Source: Sphingomonadales bacterium
GTDB taxonomy: Bacteria; Pseudomonadota; Alphaproteobacteria; Sphingomonadales; Sphingomonadaceae
NCBI GenBank assembly: GCA_017304125.1
Contig: JAFKLV010000260.1
Coordinates: forward strand, 1-13,668
Direction: 5' to 3'
DNA length: 13,668 nt
Part shown: in pieces, positions 1 through 6,625 of the stretch
How positions within the stretch are numbered: position 1 is the stretch's first letter
How the letters are laid out: every line of letters begins with the position of its first letter
Notes under the pieces: generated by a model
Database searches by the model: none
The model's input: only the letters and a program-made list of their open reading frames with translations
What the model was told of the DNA's origin: nothing
Made by a program: the position numbers and the translations under genes

Positions 1-71
1 GCGCCTTTGAGCGATCATGTGGGGGGCGGGCATGATCCATTGCCCGACAATCTCAGAACATAATGAGAACA

Positions 72-278
72 TCAACGCCAGCGGCCGGTCTCCATCCAGC
101 GCAGCAGCGGCTTCAGCGGGGCGATCCAGATGATCCCGGTGATGACATAGAATGGCAGTTACAGCGCCCAATGCCACCCGCCGACAATGCCCGACAGGCT
201 GACGACGGCGACGCACCAGAGCGCGATGAGCGCGAGGATGATCAGCATTCCCGCGGGTTTGCGCCAGCTTGGCGTCAT
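72..278 (-). pseudogene. DUF2842-type small membrane protein, interrupted by an in-frame stop
   Basis: The ATG at 278-276 overlaps the cyclo-ligase stop (ATGA). The frame reads MTPSWRKPAGMLIILALI, continues to WHWAL, meets TAA at 161-159 (codon 40), then goes on in the same frame with LPFYVITGIIWIAPLKPLL and ends at TGA 74-72 (codon 69). The part before the stop has one membrane helix (about residues 10-32). The part after it has a second hydrophobic stretch and the W-I-x-P-L-K-P-L-L-R-W-M motif I associate with DUF2842. A glutamine normally sits about where the stop is, so one C-to-T change (CAA to TAA) would explain it. No frameshift is needed. Alternatives are a sequencing error, readthrough, or a functional 39-residue one-helix peptide. 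The family function is unknown. The gene is last in the zapA/6S/cyclo-ligase operon. Family assignment is from memory of its sequence pattern. Confidence 0.75.
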
Positions 279-826
279 GACGTAATCCATTCCCTCTCGG
301 TAACGATCGCGTGGAGCGGCATGTCCCACGGATCGACCGGCAGCGCCTTCACTTCCTGCACGGAAAGCGCAACCCCGATCCGCCGCGCAGCGGGAAAACG
401 TGCAAAGGCGCGGTCATAATGCCCGGCGCCTTGCCCGAGCCGGTCGAGCGCGCGGGTAAAGGCGACCAGCGGAGTGAGGATGATGTCCGGCGCAAGCTCG
501 GCGGCATGATCATGCGGTTGCGACAGGCCGAACGGCCCGGCGGCCAGCGCCGCCTCGGTATCCCAGGCGAGGAAGCGCAACGGGGTCGCGCGATCGACGA
601 CATGCGGCAGCGCGATCGCGCAGCCGGCATCGACCGCCACGCGTGCGAGCGCCATCGGATCGGCCTCGCTGCCGACCGGGACATAGCTCGCCACGGTAAG
701 GCCGTGCGACAGCAGGGCATGAAATGGGGCGGGGCAGGGCACCACGCGGCCATGTGTTGCGACGAACCGCGCGCGCGCGGCACGGGCGGCGGCGCGGATC
801 GCTGTCTTGTCGCTCGCATCGGTCAT
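275..826 (-). CDS. ygfA: 5-formyltetrahydrofolate cyclo-ligase
   Basis: This 183-aa cytoplasmic enzyme of the 5-FCL/MTHFS family converts 5-formyl-THF with ATP to 5,10-methenyl-THF, returning folate to one-carbon metabolism. The family signature is the C-terminal block TPLVAFTRALDRLGQGAGHY followed by DR (about residues 118-139), equivalent to the usual P-x-x-A-F-D-x-x-G-x-R-L-G-x-G-x-G-Y-Y-D-R. Basic residues near the N-terminus (K8, R11, R15) fit the usual start of the family, and length is normal. The start at 826 lies only 23 nt past the proposed 3' end of 6S RNA, with no clear Shine-Dalgarno. This supports co-transcription with 6S RNA and zapA, a widespread proteobacterial arrangement. 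The stop overlaps the next start by ATGA. ygfA (also called fau) is the E. coli name. Confidence 0.9.
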   Translation of the reverse strand: MTDASDKTAIRAAARAARARFVATHGRVVPCPAPFHALLSHGLTVASYVPVGSEADPMALARVAVDAGCAIALPHVVDRATPLRFLAWDTEAALAAGPFGLSQPHDHAAELAPDIILTPLVAFTRALDRLGQGAGHYDRAFARFPAARRIGVALSVQEVKALPVDPWDMPLHAIVTEREWITS

Positions 827-849
827 GTCAGGCGGATTATGTGAAAGGT

Positions 850-1006
850 GGCGGGACCGCCATGACCGTTTGCCGGAATATCCACTGACGCCCAGTACGT
901 CAGGTGGGGACCATGTACGTCAGACCAGGATCTGCGCAGGGACAGCCCCCATGGATGATGAATAGCCTCAGGGATAAGTCTTGGCTCGTATCGGGCAGTG
1001 CCCGCC
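850..1006 (-). ncRNA. ssrS: 6S RNA (RNA polymerase-sigma70 regulator)
   Basis: The 190-nt gap between zapA and the cyclo-ligase is the classic 6S locus. Read on the minus strand, it folds into a 6S-like rod about 157 nt long. The closing stem is GGCGGG (1006-1001) with CCCGCC (855-850), continued by GCC/GGC. Inside is TATCC (976-972) with GGATA (883-879). An apical arm follows, with GGGG (950-947) against CCCC (909-906) and CAGA (934-931) against UCUG (924-921). A large central bubble remains, whose 3' strand can form the hairpin CUGACG-uacuggg-CGUCAG (903-885). 6S RNA mimics an open promoter and sequesters the housekeeping holoenzyme in stationary phase. Ends are inferred from pairing and could be off by several nt. 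Pairings were found by eye, not by a covariance model. Confidence 0.75.
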
Positions 1007-1016
1007 GCGAATGGAT

Positions 1017-1322
1017 TTAGGAGGTCGCGGGCTTTTTCTCAAGGCGTGTTGCGAGCGCTTCCAGCTTCTCGGCGATCGCGACCAGCGCGGTCGCCTCCTC
1101 CGGGGTGCGCTTTTCGCCCGATTGCGCATCGGCCAGATCGTCCGCCAGCATCAGCGCGGCGAGCAGCAAAGCCTGCAGCGTTCCCGCATTGCCGGCAGCG
1201 CGCGCCGCATCGGGCCAGCGCTCCGCGATCATCGATCCGAGCAGTTCGAGTCGCGCTTCCTCGCCGTCGCGGCAGGCGACCGGCCAGCGATGGTCGCCAA
1301 TCTCCAGCATCACCGTCGCCAT
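1017..1322 (-). CDS. zapA: Cell division protein ZapA
   Basis: This 101-aa FtsZ-binding protein bundles and stabilises Z-ring protofilaments at midcell. The N-terminal globular part carries the ZapA pattern: V-M-L-E-I-G near residue 4, then A-C-R-D-G-E-E (about 17-23). The motif L-L-L-A-A-L-M-L-A-D-D-L (about 53-64) leads into a C-terminal coiled coil ending L-E-K-K-P-A-T-S. Length is typical. The chosen start is ATG 1322-1320. The frame also has a TTG one codon upstream (1325), but the ATG forms a TGATG stop-start overlap with the preceding 58-aa gene, so translational coupling is likely. The gene is followed by 6S RNA and the cyclo-ligase, as in many proteobacteria. Confidence 0.88.
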   Translation of the reverse strand: MATVMLEIGDHRWPVACRDGEEARLELLGSMIAERWPDAARAAGNAGTLQALLLAALMLADDLADAQSGEKRTPEEATALVAIAEKLEALATRLEKKPATS

Positions 1323-1498
1323 CAATCGTCTTCCCTTGCGATGATCTCGTCGAGCGCCGCCACGGCGCGCGTCATCGTTTCACGCAAGGTGGCGTGGCGA
1401 CGCGTGAGCGAATCGCTCTCCTTGCGCTGGGTAGCGGCGGCGGCTTCGATCCGCGCGACCGCCGCCTCGATCCGGTGCAACAGCGAGGGGTCTGTCAT
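1322..1498 (-). CDS. Small coiled-coil protein upstream of zapA
   Basis: This 58-aa protein runs from MTDPSLLHRIEAAVARIE to the C-terminus IIAREDD. It is almost entirely charged/alanine heptads without proline after residue 4, which suggests one continuous helical coiled coil. There is no signal peptide or membrane segment, so it is probably cytoplasmic. The stop TGA overlaps the zapA ATG by one base, and it is the first gene of the operon. An upstream in-frame extension to 1558 exists, but the start at 1498 fits the acidic/helical character better; no strong Shine-Dalgarno is visible. Location beside zapA and the helical form suggest a cell-division accessory role similar in concept to ZapB, but this is inference from context. 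I do not recognise a named family. Confidence 0.7.
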   Translation of the reverse strand: MTDPSLLHRIEAAVARIEAAAATQRKESDSLTRRHATLRETMTRAVAALDEIIAREDD

Positions 1499-1658
1499 CG
1501 TGCCACGATAGGAACCCGTCGGTTTCGGGACAAGCCCGGCGCCAGCGGCCCGTCGCACGGTTGACGCAAGCCATGTCCCTCGCGCAAAGGCACGCGCGAA
1601 TTAGGGTTTCTCGCCGGCCGCAAGCGGTCCACCGATATCGGGAGGTTATGAGGCTATT
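1499..1658. promoter_or_regulatory. Divergent intergenic region between the zapA operon and gap
   Basis: This 160-bp spacer must hold promoters for both the leftward zapA/6S operon and the rightward gap operon. On the plus strand TTGACG at 1561-1566 is a fair -35 element, but I see no good -10 at the right distance. For gap there are two purine-rich ribosome-binding candidates: GGGAGG (1640-1645, 13 nt before ATG) and GAGG (1650-1653, 5 nt before ATG). Between them ATG 1648 opens a four-codon frame (M-R-L-L) whose TGA overlaps the gap ATG as ATGA. In many alphaproteobacteria tkt lies just upstream of gap; there is none here. Confidence 0.4.
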
Positions 1659-2663
1659 ATGACGAAGGTTGCGATCAACGGTTTCGGGCGCATCGGCCGC
1701 CTGGTGGCACGCGCTATTCTGGAGCGCGGCGGCGAGCTGGAGCTGGTCGCGATCAACGATCTGGCCGATGCCAAGTCGAACGCATGGCTGTTCTCGCGCG
1801 ATAGCGTCCACGGCCGCTGGCCGGGCACCGTCTCCGCCGAGGGGCAGGATCTGGTGGTCGACGGCAAGCGCATCCGCGTCACCGCCGAGCGCGACCCGGC
1901 GAACCTGCCGCACAAGGAACTGGGCGTCGAGCTGGTGCTGGAATGCACCGGCTTCTTCACCGATCGCGAATCCTGCCAGAAGCATATCGATGCCGGCGCC
2001 AAGAAGGTGCTGATTTCCGCACCGGGCAAGAATGTCGACCTGACCGTCGTGTTCGGCGTCAATGACGACAAGCTGGAGGCCGCCCACACGATCGTGTCGA
2101 ACGCATCGTGCACCACCAACTGCCTCGCCCCGGTGGCGAAGGTGCTTAACGACGCGATCGGCATCGAGCGCGGGCTGATGACCACCGTCCACGCTTACAC
2201 CAACGATCAGAAGATTCTCGACCAGATCCACCCAGATCTGCGTCGCGCGCGTGCGGCGGGGATGTCGATGATCCCGACCACCACCGGCGCGGCGCGCGCG
2301 GTGGGCGAGGTGCTGCCCGAGCTGAAGGGCAAGCTCGACGGTTCGGCGATCCGCGTCCCGACCCCGGACGTCAGCCTCGTCGACCTGACCTTCACCCCGA
2401 AGCGCGACACGACCAAGGACGAGGTCAACCAGATCCTCAAGGCCGCGTCGGAAACCGGCCGCCTCAAGGGCATCCTCGATTTCACCGACGAGCCGCTCGT
2501 CTCGATCGACCTGATGCACACCCCGGCCTCGTCGACCGTCGACAGCCTCGAAACCGCGGTGATCGACGGCAAGCTGGTGCGCGTCGTCAGCTGGTATGAC
2601 AATGAATGGGGCTTCTCGAACCGCATGGTCGACACCGCCACCGCGATGGCGCGGCTGGGGTGA
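1659..2663 (+). CDS. gap: Glyceraldehyde-3-phosphate dehydrogenase, type I
   Basis: This 334-aa cytosolic enzyme oxidises and phosphorylates glyceraldehyde 3-phosphate to 1,3-bisphosphoglycerate with NAD, and runs in reverse in gluconeogenesis. The N-terminal Rossmann loop is INGFGRIGRL (residues 6-15). D34 in VAINDL follows the second strand and favours NAD over NADP. The catalytic motif SNASCTTNCLAP gives the nucleophile Cys151, and the proton-accepting histidine is His178 in TTVHAYTND. The C-terminus has the usual WYDNEWGFSNRM block. Length and motifs are complete. It is the first gene of gap-MOSC-pgk, with its product feeding directly into pgk. No tkt precedes it, unlike many alphaproteobacterial clusters. 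Confidence 0.97.
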   Translation: MTKVAINGFGRIGRLVARAILERGGELELVAINDLADAKSNAWLFSRDSVHGRWPGTVSAEGQDLVVDGKRIRVTAERDPANLPHKELGVELVLECTGFFTDRESCQKHIDAGAKKVLISAPGKNVDLTVVFGVNDDKLEAAHTIVSNASCTTNCLAPVAKVLNDAIGIERGLMTTVHAYTNDQKILDQIHPDLRRARAAGMSMIPTTTGAARAVGEVLPELKGKLDGSAIRVPTPDVSLVDLTFTPKRDTTKDEVNQILKAASETGRLKGILDFTDEPLVSIDLMHTPASSTVDSLETAVIDGKLVRVVSWYDNEWGFSNRMVDTATAMARLG

Positions 2664-2691
2664 TCCGGCAGGCGCGCGACCGGTGGGGACG

Positions 2692-3225
2692 ATGACGGCC
2701 ACTGGCCGCCTCGCCGGCATCGCGCGCCACGCCTTTCCCAAGGCACCGATGGAAACGGTCGCCAGCGCGGCGGTGACGCTGGAAGGCGGCATCGCCGGCG
2801 ACTATCGCGGTGGCGTCAAGCGCCGGCCGCACAAGCGGCAGGTGACGCTGATCGAGCGTGACGACTGGGATCGCGCGATGGCCGCGCTGGGCACGGATGT
2901 GCTCTGGGCCGAGCGCCGCGCGAACCTGCTGGTCGAAGGCGTCGATCTGCCGCAGCAGCCCGGCGCGCGGATCGTGATCGGCGATGTCGTGCTCGAAGTA
3001 ACCATCGAATGCGACCCGTGCAGCCGCATGGAGGCTGTGGCACCGGGGCTCAAGGATGCGCTGACCCCCGATTGGCGCGGCGGCGTTTGTACGCAGGTGA
3101 TCACTGGCGGCGAGATTGCCGTCGGCGATGAGATCAGGATCGAACAATCATGTCCAAGCCCTTCCGAACGCTCGACGATATCGGTGACGTCACCGGCAAG
3201 CGGGTCCTCGTCCGCGAGGATCTGA
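2692..3225 (+). CDS. MOSC-domain protein (YiiM-like), with C-terminal extension into pgk
   Basis: This 177-aa predicted cytoplasmic protein has a MOSC domain, a fold found in molybdenum-cofactor sulfurases and in YiiM/MOSC-only proteins thought to handle reactive sulfur or N-hydroxylated substrates. The conserved-cysteine block is I-E-C-D-P-C-S-R-M (about residues 103-111), followed by PGLKDAL and RGGVCTQVITGGEI, then G-D-E-I-R-I. The start ATG 2692 follows a GGGGA ribosome-binding site, 28 nt after gap; GTG 2683 is an in-frame alternative. The domain should end near E-Q (codon 152), but no stop is present there. The frame runs on 25 more codons inside pgk to TGA 3223-3225, giving a Ser-rich tail unlike the domain. 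The junction has TCATG where TGATG would give a normal stop-start overlap. The exact substrate is unknown. Confidence 0.85.
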   Translation: MTATGRLAGIARHAFPKAPMETVASAAVTLEGGIAGDYRGGVKRRPHKRQVTLIERDDWDRAMAALGTDVLWAERRANLLVEGVDLPQQPGARIVIGDVVLEVTIECDPCSRMEAVAPGLKDALTPDWRGGVCTQVITGGEIAVGDEIRIEQSCPSPSERSTISVTSPASGSSSARI

Positions 3226-4340
3226 ACGTCCCCGTCGCCAATGGCCGGGTGACCGACGACACGCGGCTGCGCGCCACCGTGCCCACCGTTGCCGAACTCG
3301 CCGACAAGGGCGCGATCGTGCTCGTCCTCGCGCATTTCGGGCGACCGAAGGGGCAGCCGAGCGTGGAAAATTCGCTGGCGCCGATCGCCGAAGCCTATGC
3401 CAATGTGCTCGGTCGTCCGGTGCGCTTCATCGATTGGGAAGGCGCCGATGCGGCTGCGGCCGAGCTGGTCGCGGGCGACATCGCCGTGCTGGAGAATACG
3501 CGCTTCTTCTCGGGTGAAGAGAAGAATGACGACAAGGTCATTGAACGATTTGCGCAATTTGGCGACTTCTACGTCAATGACGCTTTCTCCGCCGCGCACC
3601 GCGCGCATGCCTCGACCGAGGGGCTGGCGCGGCGGCACCCGGCCTTCGCCGGCCGTGCGATGGAAGCGGAGCTCGACGCGCTCGAACAGGCACTCGGGAA
3701 GCCCGAACACCCGGTCGCGGCGGTGGTCGGCGGGGCCAAGGTGTCGACCAAGCTCGATGTGCTCAAGCATCTGGTGGCGAAGGTCGATCATCTGATCATC
3801 GGCGGCGGGATGGCCAATACCTTCCTTGCCGCGCGCGGCGTGAACGTCGGCAAGAGCTTGTGCGAACATGATCTGACCGGCACCGCCGAAGAGATCCTCG
3901 CAGCGGCGGACCGCGCCGGCTGCACCGTCCATCTGCCCTATGACGTGGTGGTGGCGAAGGAATTCCGCCCCAATCCGCCGACGCGCACAATCAACGTGCA
4001 TGAGGTGGCGGCGGACGAGATGATCCTCGACGTCGGCCCGGCCGCGGTCGAGGCGCTGGCTGATGTGCTCAAGACCTGCCGCACTTTGGTCTGGAACGGC
4101 CCGCTCGGCGCCTTCGAAACCCCGCCGTTCGATGCCGCGACCGTTGCGCTGGCGCGCACCGCCGCGGCGCTGACCCAGGATGGGAGCCTCGTGTCGGTCG
4201 CCGGCGGCGGGGATACCGTGGCGGCGCTCAACCACGCGGGCGTGGCTGACAGCTTCACCTTCGTGTCGACCGCCGGCGGCGCCTTCCTCGAATGGATGGA
4301 AGGCAAGGAACTGCCGGGCGTGAAGGCGCTGACGCGATAA
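3150..4340 (+). CDS. pgk: Phosphoglycerate kinase
   Basis: This 396-aa monomeric cytosolic kinase transfers phosphate between 1,3-bisphosphoglycerate and ADP. The N-domain has VLVREDLNVP (residues 19-28) and AHFGRPKG (61-68) for substrate binding, then NDAFSAAHRAHAST. The hinge/C-domain has VVGGAKVSTKLDVL, GGGMANTFL, WNGPLGAFE, and the nucleotide-binding VAGGGDTVAAL. It ends with the usual FVSTAGGAFLEWMEGKELPG (about residues 370-389). Length is normal for the family. The ATG at 3150 is preceded by AGGA at 3136-3139, which lies inside the MOSC gene, and the MOSC frame overlaps pgk by 76 nt. Co-transcription with gap is likely, as the two enzymes act consecutively. Confidence 0.97.
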   Translation: MSKPFRTLDDIGDVTGKRVLVREDLNVPVANGRVTDDTRLRATVPTVAELADKGAIVLVLAHFGRPKGQPSVENSLAPIAEAYANVLGRPVRFIDWEGADAAAAELVAGDIAVLENTRFFSGEEKNDDKVIERFAQFGDFYVNDAFSAAHRAHASTEGLARRHPAFAGRAMEAELDALEQALGKPEHPVAAVVGGAKVSTKLDVLKHLVAKVDHLIIGGGMANTFLAARGVNVGKSLCEHDLTGTAEEILAAADRAGCTVHLPYDVVVAKEFRPNPPTRTINVHEVAADEMILDVGPAAVEALADVLKTCRTLVWNGPLGAFETPPFDAATVALARTAAALTQDGSLVSVAGGGDTVAALNHAGVADSFTFVSTAGGAFLEWMEGKELPGVKALTR

Positions 4341-4355
4341 AATCACCACCCGCCG

Positions 4356-4374
4356 CCCCGGCCTTCAGCCGGGG
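4356..4374. repeat. Extragenic palindrome CCCCGGC-CTTCA-GCCGGGG
   Basis: A perfect 7-bp stem (4356-4362 with 4368-4374) with a 5-nt loop lies between the convergent pgk and tlpA-like genes. It is flanked by TGACG, so that one strand reads CGTCACCCCGGC. No T-tract follows on the plus strand; on the minus strand it leads away from the tlpA-like stop towards TGATTTTATC. It resembles repetitive extragenic palindromes of sphingomonads and may act as a terminator or mRNA stabiliser for both genes. Confidence 0.6.
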
Positions 4375-4389
4375 TGACGTGGGGGAGGG

Positions 4390-4893
4390 CTAGGTCGCCG
4401 GCCGCTCGTTGAGCAGCGGTATCAGGATCGTATTGAGATCGTCGAGGTCGAACACCCCGGCCTTGGCGTAGCGGAGCACCCCGGCGCGATCGATCACATA
4501 ATTGGTCGGCACCCCGCCCATCACCGCGAACGGCCCCTTGATGCGGCGCACCGGCGGGATCGACATCTTCGCGAACAGCGGTTTCAATTGATAAGTGGGC
4601 ACCGAATCCTCGGTCGTCACCGCAAACACCCGCAGCCCCGCCGCCTTGCGCAACTGGTAATAGGTATCGAGCGTAGGCAATTCCTTGCGGCACGGCACGC
4701 ACCAGGTCGCCCAGAAATTGAGCACCACCACCTGCCCCTTGAGATCGGCGAGATGCACTTTGCTGCCGTCGATCAGCGTCAGCTCGAAATCGGGGGCCGG
4801 CTGGCCGACGCGCGGCGTGTGGTCCGCCGCCTGAGCGATCGGCGCAGTCAGCATTGCAGCAACCAGCACCAGCATGATGTCGCGTATGCGCAT
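4390..4893 (-). CDS. TlpA-like periplasmic thioredoxin-fold protein
   Basis: This 167-aa exported protein starts MRIRDIMLVLVAAMLTAPIA, a signal peptide likely cleaved after A-Q-A (about residue 23). The AhpC/TSA-redoxin domain begins VGQPAPDFEL. The active site is W-C-V-P-C (residues 64-68), with redox cysteines C65 and C68 after LNFWAT, and the cis-proline is P129 in GGVPTNYVIDR. This is the architecture of TlpA/ResA-type thiol-disulfide oxidoreductases, which reduce protein disulfides in the periplasm, often for cytochrome c maturation. The start at 4893 was chosen over the longer frame to 4992 because it gives a clean signal peptide with a GGGG ribosome-binding site upstream. The gene sits alone, opposite to the glycolytic genes and divergent from fba. 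The specific partner is unknown. Confidence 0.88.
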   Translation of the reverse strand: MRIRDIMLVLVAAMLTAPIAQAADHTPRVGQPAPDFELTLIDGSKVHLADLKGQVVVLNFWATWCVPCRKELPTLDTYYQLRKAAGLRVFAVTTEDSVPTYQLKPLFAKMSIPPVRRIKGPFAVMGGVPTNYVIDRAGVLRYAKAGVFDLDDLNTILIPLLNERPAT

Positions 4894-5021
4894 CTTTGTT
4901 ACCCCCCGGTTTCGATAAGAGACAATGCCGGGACGATGACGCGCGTCAATCCCCTCTGGCGCGGCGCGGCCCCCCTCGCTAACAGACCCCAAGAAAACTG
5001 AGGTCAGGCAAAGGGAAAAAG

Positions 5022-5930
5022 ATGACGCCGACGGTCAAGGCCATTCTCGACAAATACGAATCGGATTCGCCCGCCACCAAGGCGAACCTCGCCCGGATCC
5101 TGATGCAGGGGCGGCTCGGCGGCACCGGCAAGCTGATCATCCTGCCGGTCGATCAGGGGTTCGAGCACGGCCCGGCGCGCAGCTTCGCGGTCAACCCGCC
5201 GGCCTATGACCCGCATTACCATTATCAGCTCGCGATCGACGCGGGGCTGTCGGCCTATGCCGCGCCGCTCGGCATGCTCGAGGCGGGCGCCGATACCTTT
5301 GCCGGTCAGGTACCGACGATCCTCAAGGTCAACAGCTCGAACAGCTGGGCGACCACCGTCGATCAGGCGGTGACCGCGGGCGTCGACGATGCGCTGCGGC
5401 TCGGCTGCGCGGCGATCGGCTTTACGATCTATCCGGGGTCGGATCAGATCTTCGAGCAGATGGAAGAGATTCGCGAGCTTTCCGCCGAAGCGAAAGCCGC
5501 TGGCCTCGCCACCGTGATCTGGTCGTACCCGCGCGGCGGCAATCTTTCCAAGGCAGGCGAACTGGCGCTCGATGTCGGCGCTTATGCCGCGCATATGGCG
5601 GCGCTGCTCGGCGCGCACATCATCAAGGTGAAGCTGCCGACCGACCATATCGAACAGGCCGATGCGAAAAAGGCCTATGAGGGCGGCGACTGGTCGACCC
5701 AGGCCAAGCGCGTGGCGCATGTCGTCCAGTGCAGCTTCGCCGGGCGTCGCATCGTGGTGTTCTCGGGCGGCGCGGCCAAGGGTGCCGATGCGGTCTATCA
5801 GGACGCGCGCGACATTCGCGACGGCGGCGGCAACGGCTCGATCATCGGTCGTAACACCTTCCAGCGCGAGCGCGGCGAAGCGCTGGCGATGCTCGACAAG
5901 CTCGTCCGCATCTACAAGGGCGAGGAATAA
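5022..5930 (+). CDS. fbaB: Fructose-bisphosphate aldolase, class I (DhnA/FbaB type)
   Basis: This 302-aa metal-independent aldolase reversibly splits fructose 1,6-bisphosphate into DHAP and glyceraldehyde 3-phosphate through a lysine Schiff base. Family marks are LPVDQGFEHGP (residues 41-51), the strand VIWSYPRGG (165-173), and G-A-H-I-I-K-V-K-L-P (197-206), in which K202 or K204 is the Schiff-base candidate. Also present are VVFSGGAAKGAD and the phosphate-binding segment NGSIIGRNTFQR near the C-terminus. Length suits the shorter alphaproteobacterial members. AAGGGA lies just upstream of ATG 5022. The gene shares a 128-bp divergent spacer with the tlpA-like gene and is separated from gap-pgk by it. 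It is followed after 5 nt by an O-methyltransferase, so the two are probably one operon. Confidence 0.93.
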   Translation: MTPTVKAILDKYESDSPATKANLARILMQGRLGGTGKLIILPVDQGFEHGPARSFAVNPPAYDPHYHYQLAIDAGLSAYAAPLGMLEAGADTFAGQVPTILKVNSSNSWATTVDQAVTAGVDDALRLGCAAIGFTIYPGSDQIFEQMEEIRELSAEAKAAGLATVIWSYPRGGNLSKAGELALDVGAYAAHMAALLGAHIIKVKLPTDHIEQADAKKAYEGGDWSTQAKRVAHVVQCSFAGRRIVVFSGGAAKGADAVYQDARDIRDGGGNGSIIGRNTFQRERGEALAMLDKLVRIYKGEE

Positions 5931-5935
5931 GTCCG

Positions 5936-6610
5936 ATGGTCGACCGCACCCAGCCGCAGGATGCAGGCTGGGCGGCGGTCGATCATTATATCGGCGACAA
6001 ATTGCTCGGCGCGGATGATCCGCTGAGCGGCGCGCTCGCCGCCAATGCGGCGGGCGGCTTGCCCGATATCGATGTTTCCCCGGCGCAGGGGAAATTGCTC
6101 CACCTGCTGACATTGGCGAGCAGCGCGCGGCGCGTGCTCGAGGTGGGGACGCTCGGCGGCTATTCGACGATCTGGCTGGCGCGCGCGGTGGGCGCCGCCG
6201 GCCGGGTGACGACGCTGGAGATCGACCCGCATCACGCGGATGTGGCGCGGGCCAATCTTGCGCGGGCCGGACTGGCGGAGCGCACCGCGGTGCTGACCGG
6301 CGCGGCGCTCGATACGCTGACGCGGCTCGACGGGCCGTTCGATCTGGTCTTCATTGACGCCGACAAGGAAAATAACGTCGCTTATGTGCGCGAGGCGATC
6401 CGCCTGTCGCGGCCGGGGACGGTGATCGTGGTCGACAATGTGATCCGCGAGGGCGGGGTGATTGACGCGGCGAGCGACGACCCGCGCATTCTCGGGACGC
6501 GCGCGTTGTTCGACTATGTGTCGAGCGAACCGCGCCTCACCGCGACCGCGATCCAGACGGTCGGCAGCAAGAAGTGGGACGGGTTTCTGATGGCCATCGT
6601 GGACGCATAA
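5936..6610 (+). CDS. SAM-dependent O-methyltransferase (class I, catechol/caffeoyl-CoA type)
   Basis: This 224-aa cytoplasmic methyltransferase transfers a methyl group from SAM to a hydroxyl, usually of a catechol-like substrate. The SAM loop is VLEVGTLGGYSTIWLARAV (residues 67-85) and acidic E95 in TLEIDP binds the ribose. The metal-site motif F-I-D-A-D-K-E-N-N (139-147) and V-V-D-N-V-I (165-170) supply the Asp/Asn ligands of divalent-cation-dependent members. It ends G-F-L-M-A-I-V, typical of the family. Length is normal. The start lies 5 nt after the aldolase stop with AGGAA in the upstream coding end, so translation is likely coupled. The physiological substrate cannot be read from sequence; linkage to fba does not define it. 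Confidence 0.9.
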   Translation: MVDRTQPQDAGWAAVDHYIGDKLLGADDPLSGALAANAAGGLPDIDVSPAQGKLLHLLTLASSARRVLEVGTLGGYSTIWLARAVGAAGRVTTLEIDPHHADVARANLARAGLAERTAVLTGAALDTLTRLDGPFDLVFIDADKENNVAYVREAIRLSRPGTVIVVDNVIREGGVIDAASDDPRILGTRALFDYVSSEPRLTATAIQTVGSKKWDGFLMAIVDA

Positions 6611-6625
6611 GGCCCCGTCACCCCT

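Noticed and set aside
1..71. Possible start of another minus-strand gene (ATG 40-38, open to the edge)
   Set aside because: Only 13 codons are visible, there is no Shine-Dalgarno and no recognisable sequence, so nothing can be supported.
993..1005. CGGGC-AGT-GCCCG hairpin after zapA as a terminator
   Set aside because: It has no T-tract, and the bases are better used in the 5' strand of the 6S closing stem.
1380..2792. A 470-codon minus-strand frame opposite gap
   Set aside because: Antisense shadow of a fully recognisable GAPDH; it also crosses the divergent promoter region and the 58-aa gene.
2802..4349. A 515-codon minus-strand frame opposite the MOSC gene and pgk
   Set aside because: Antisense shadow with Arg/His/Gly-rich composition; pgk on plus is complete.
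5004..6113. A 369-codon minus-strand frame opposite the class I aldolase
   Set aside because: Antisense shadow; the plus-strand aldolase and methyltransferase are complete with motifs and ribosome-binding sites.
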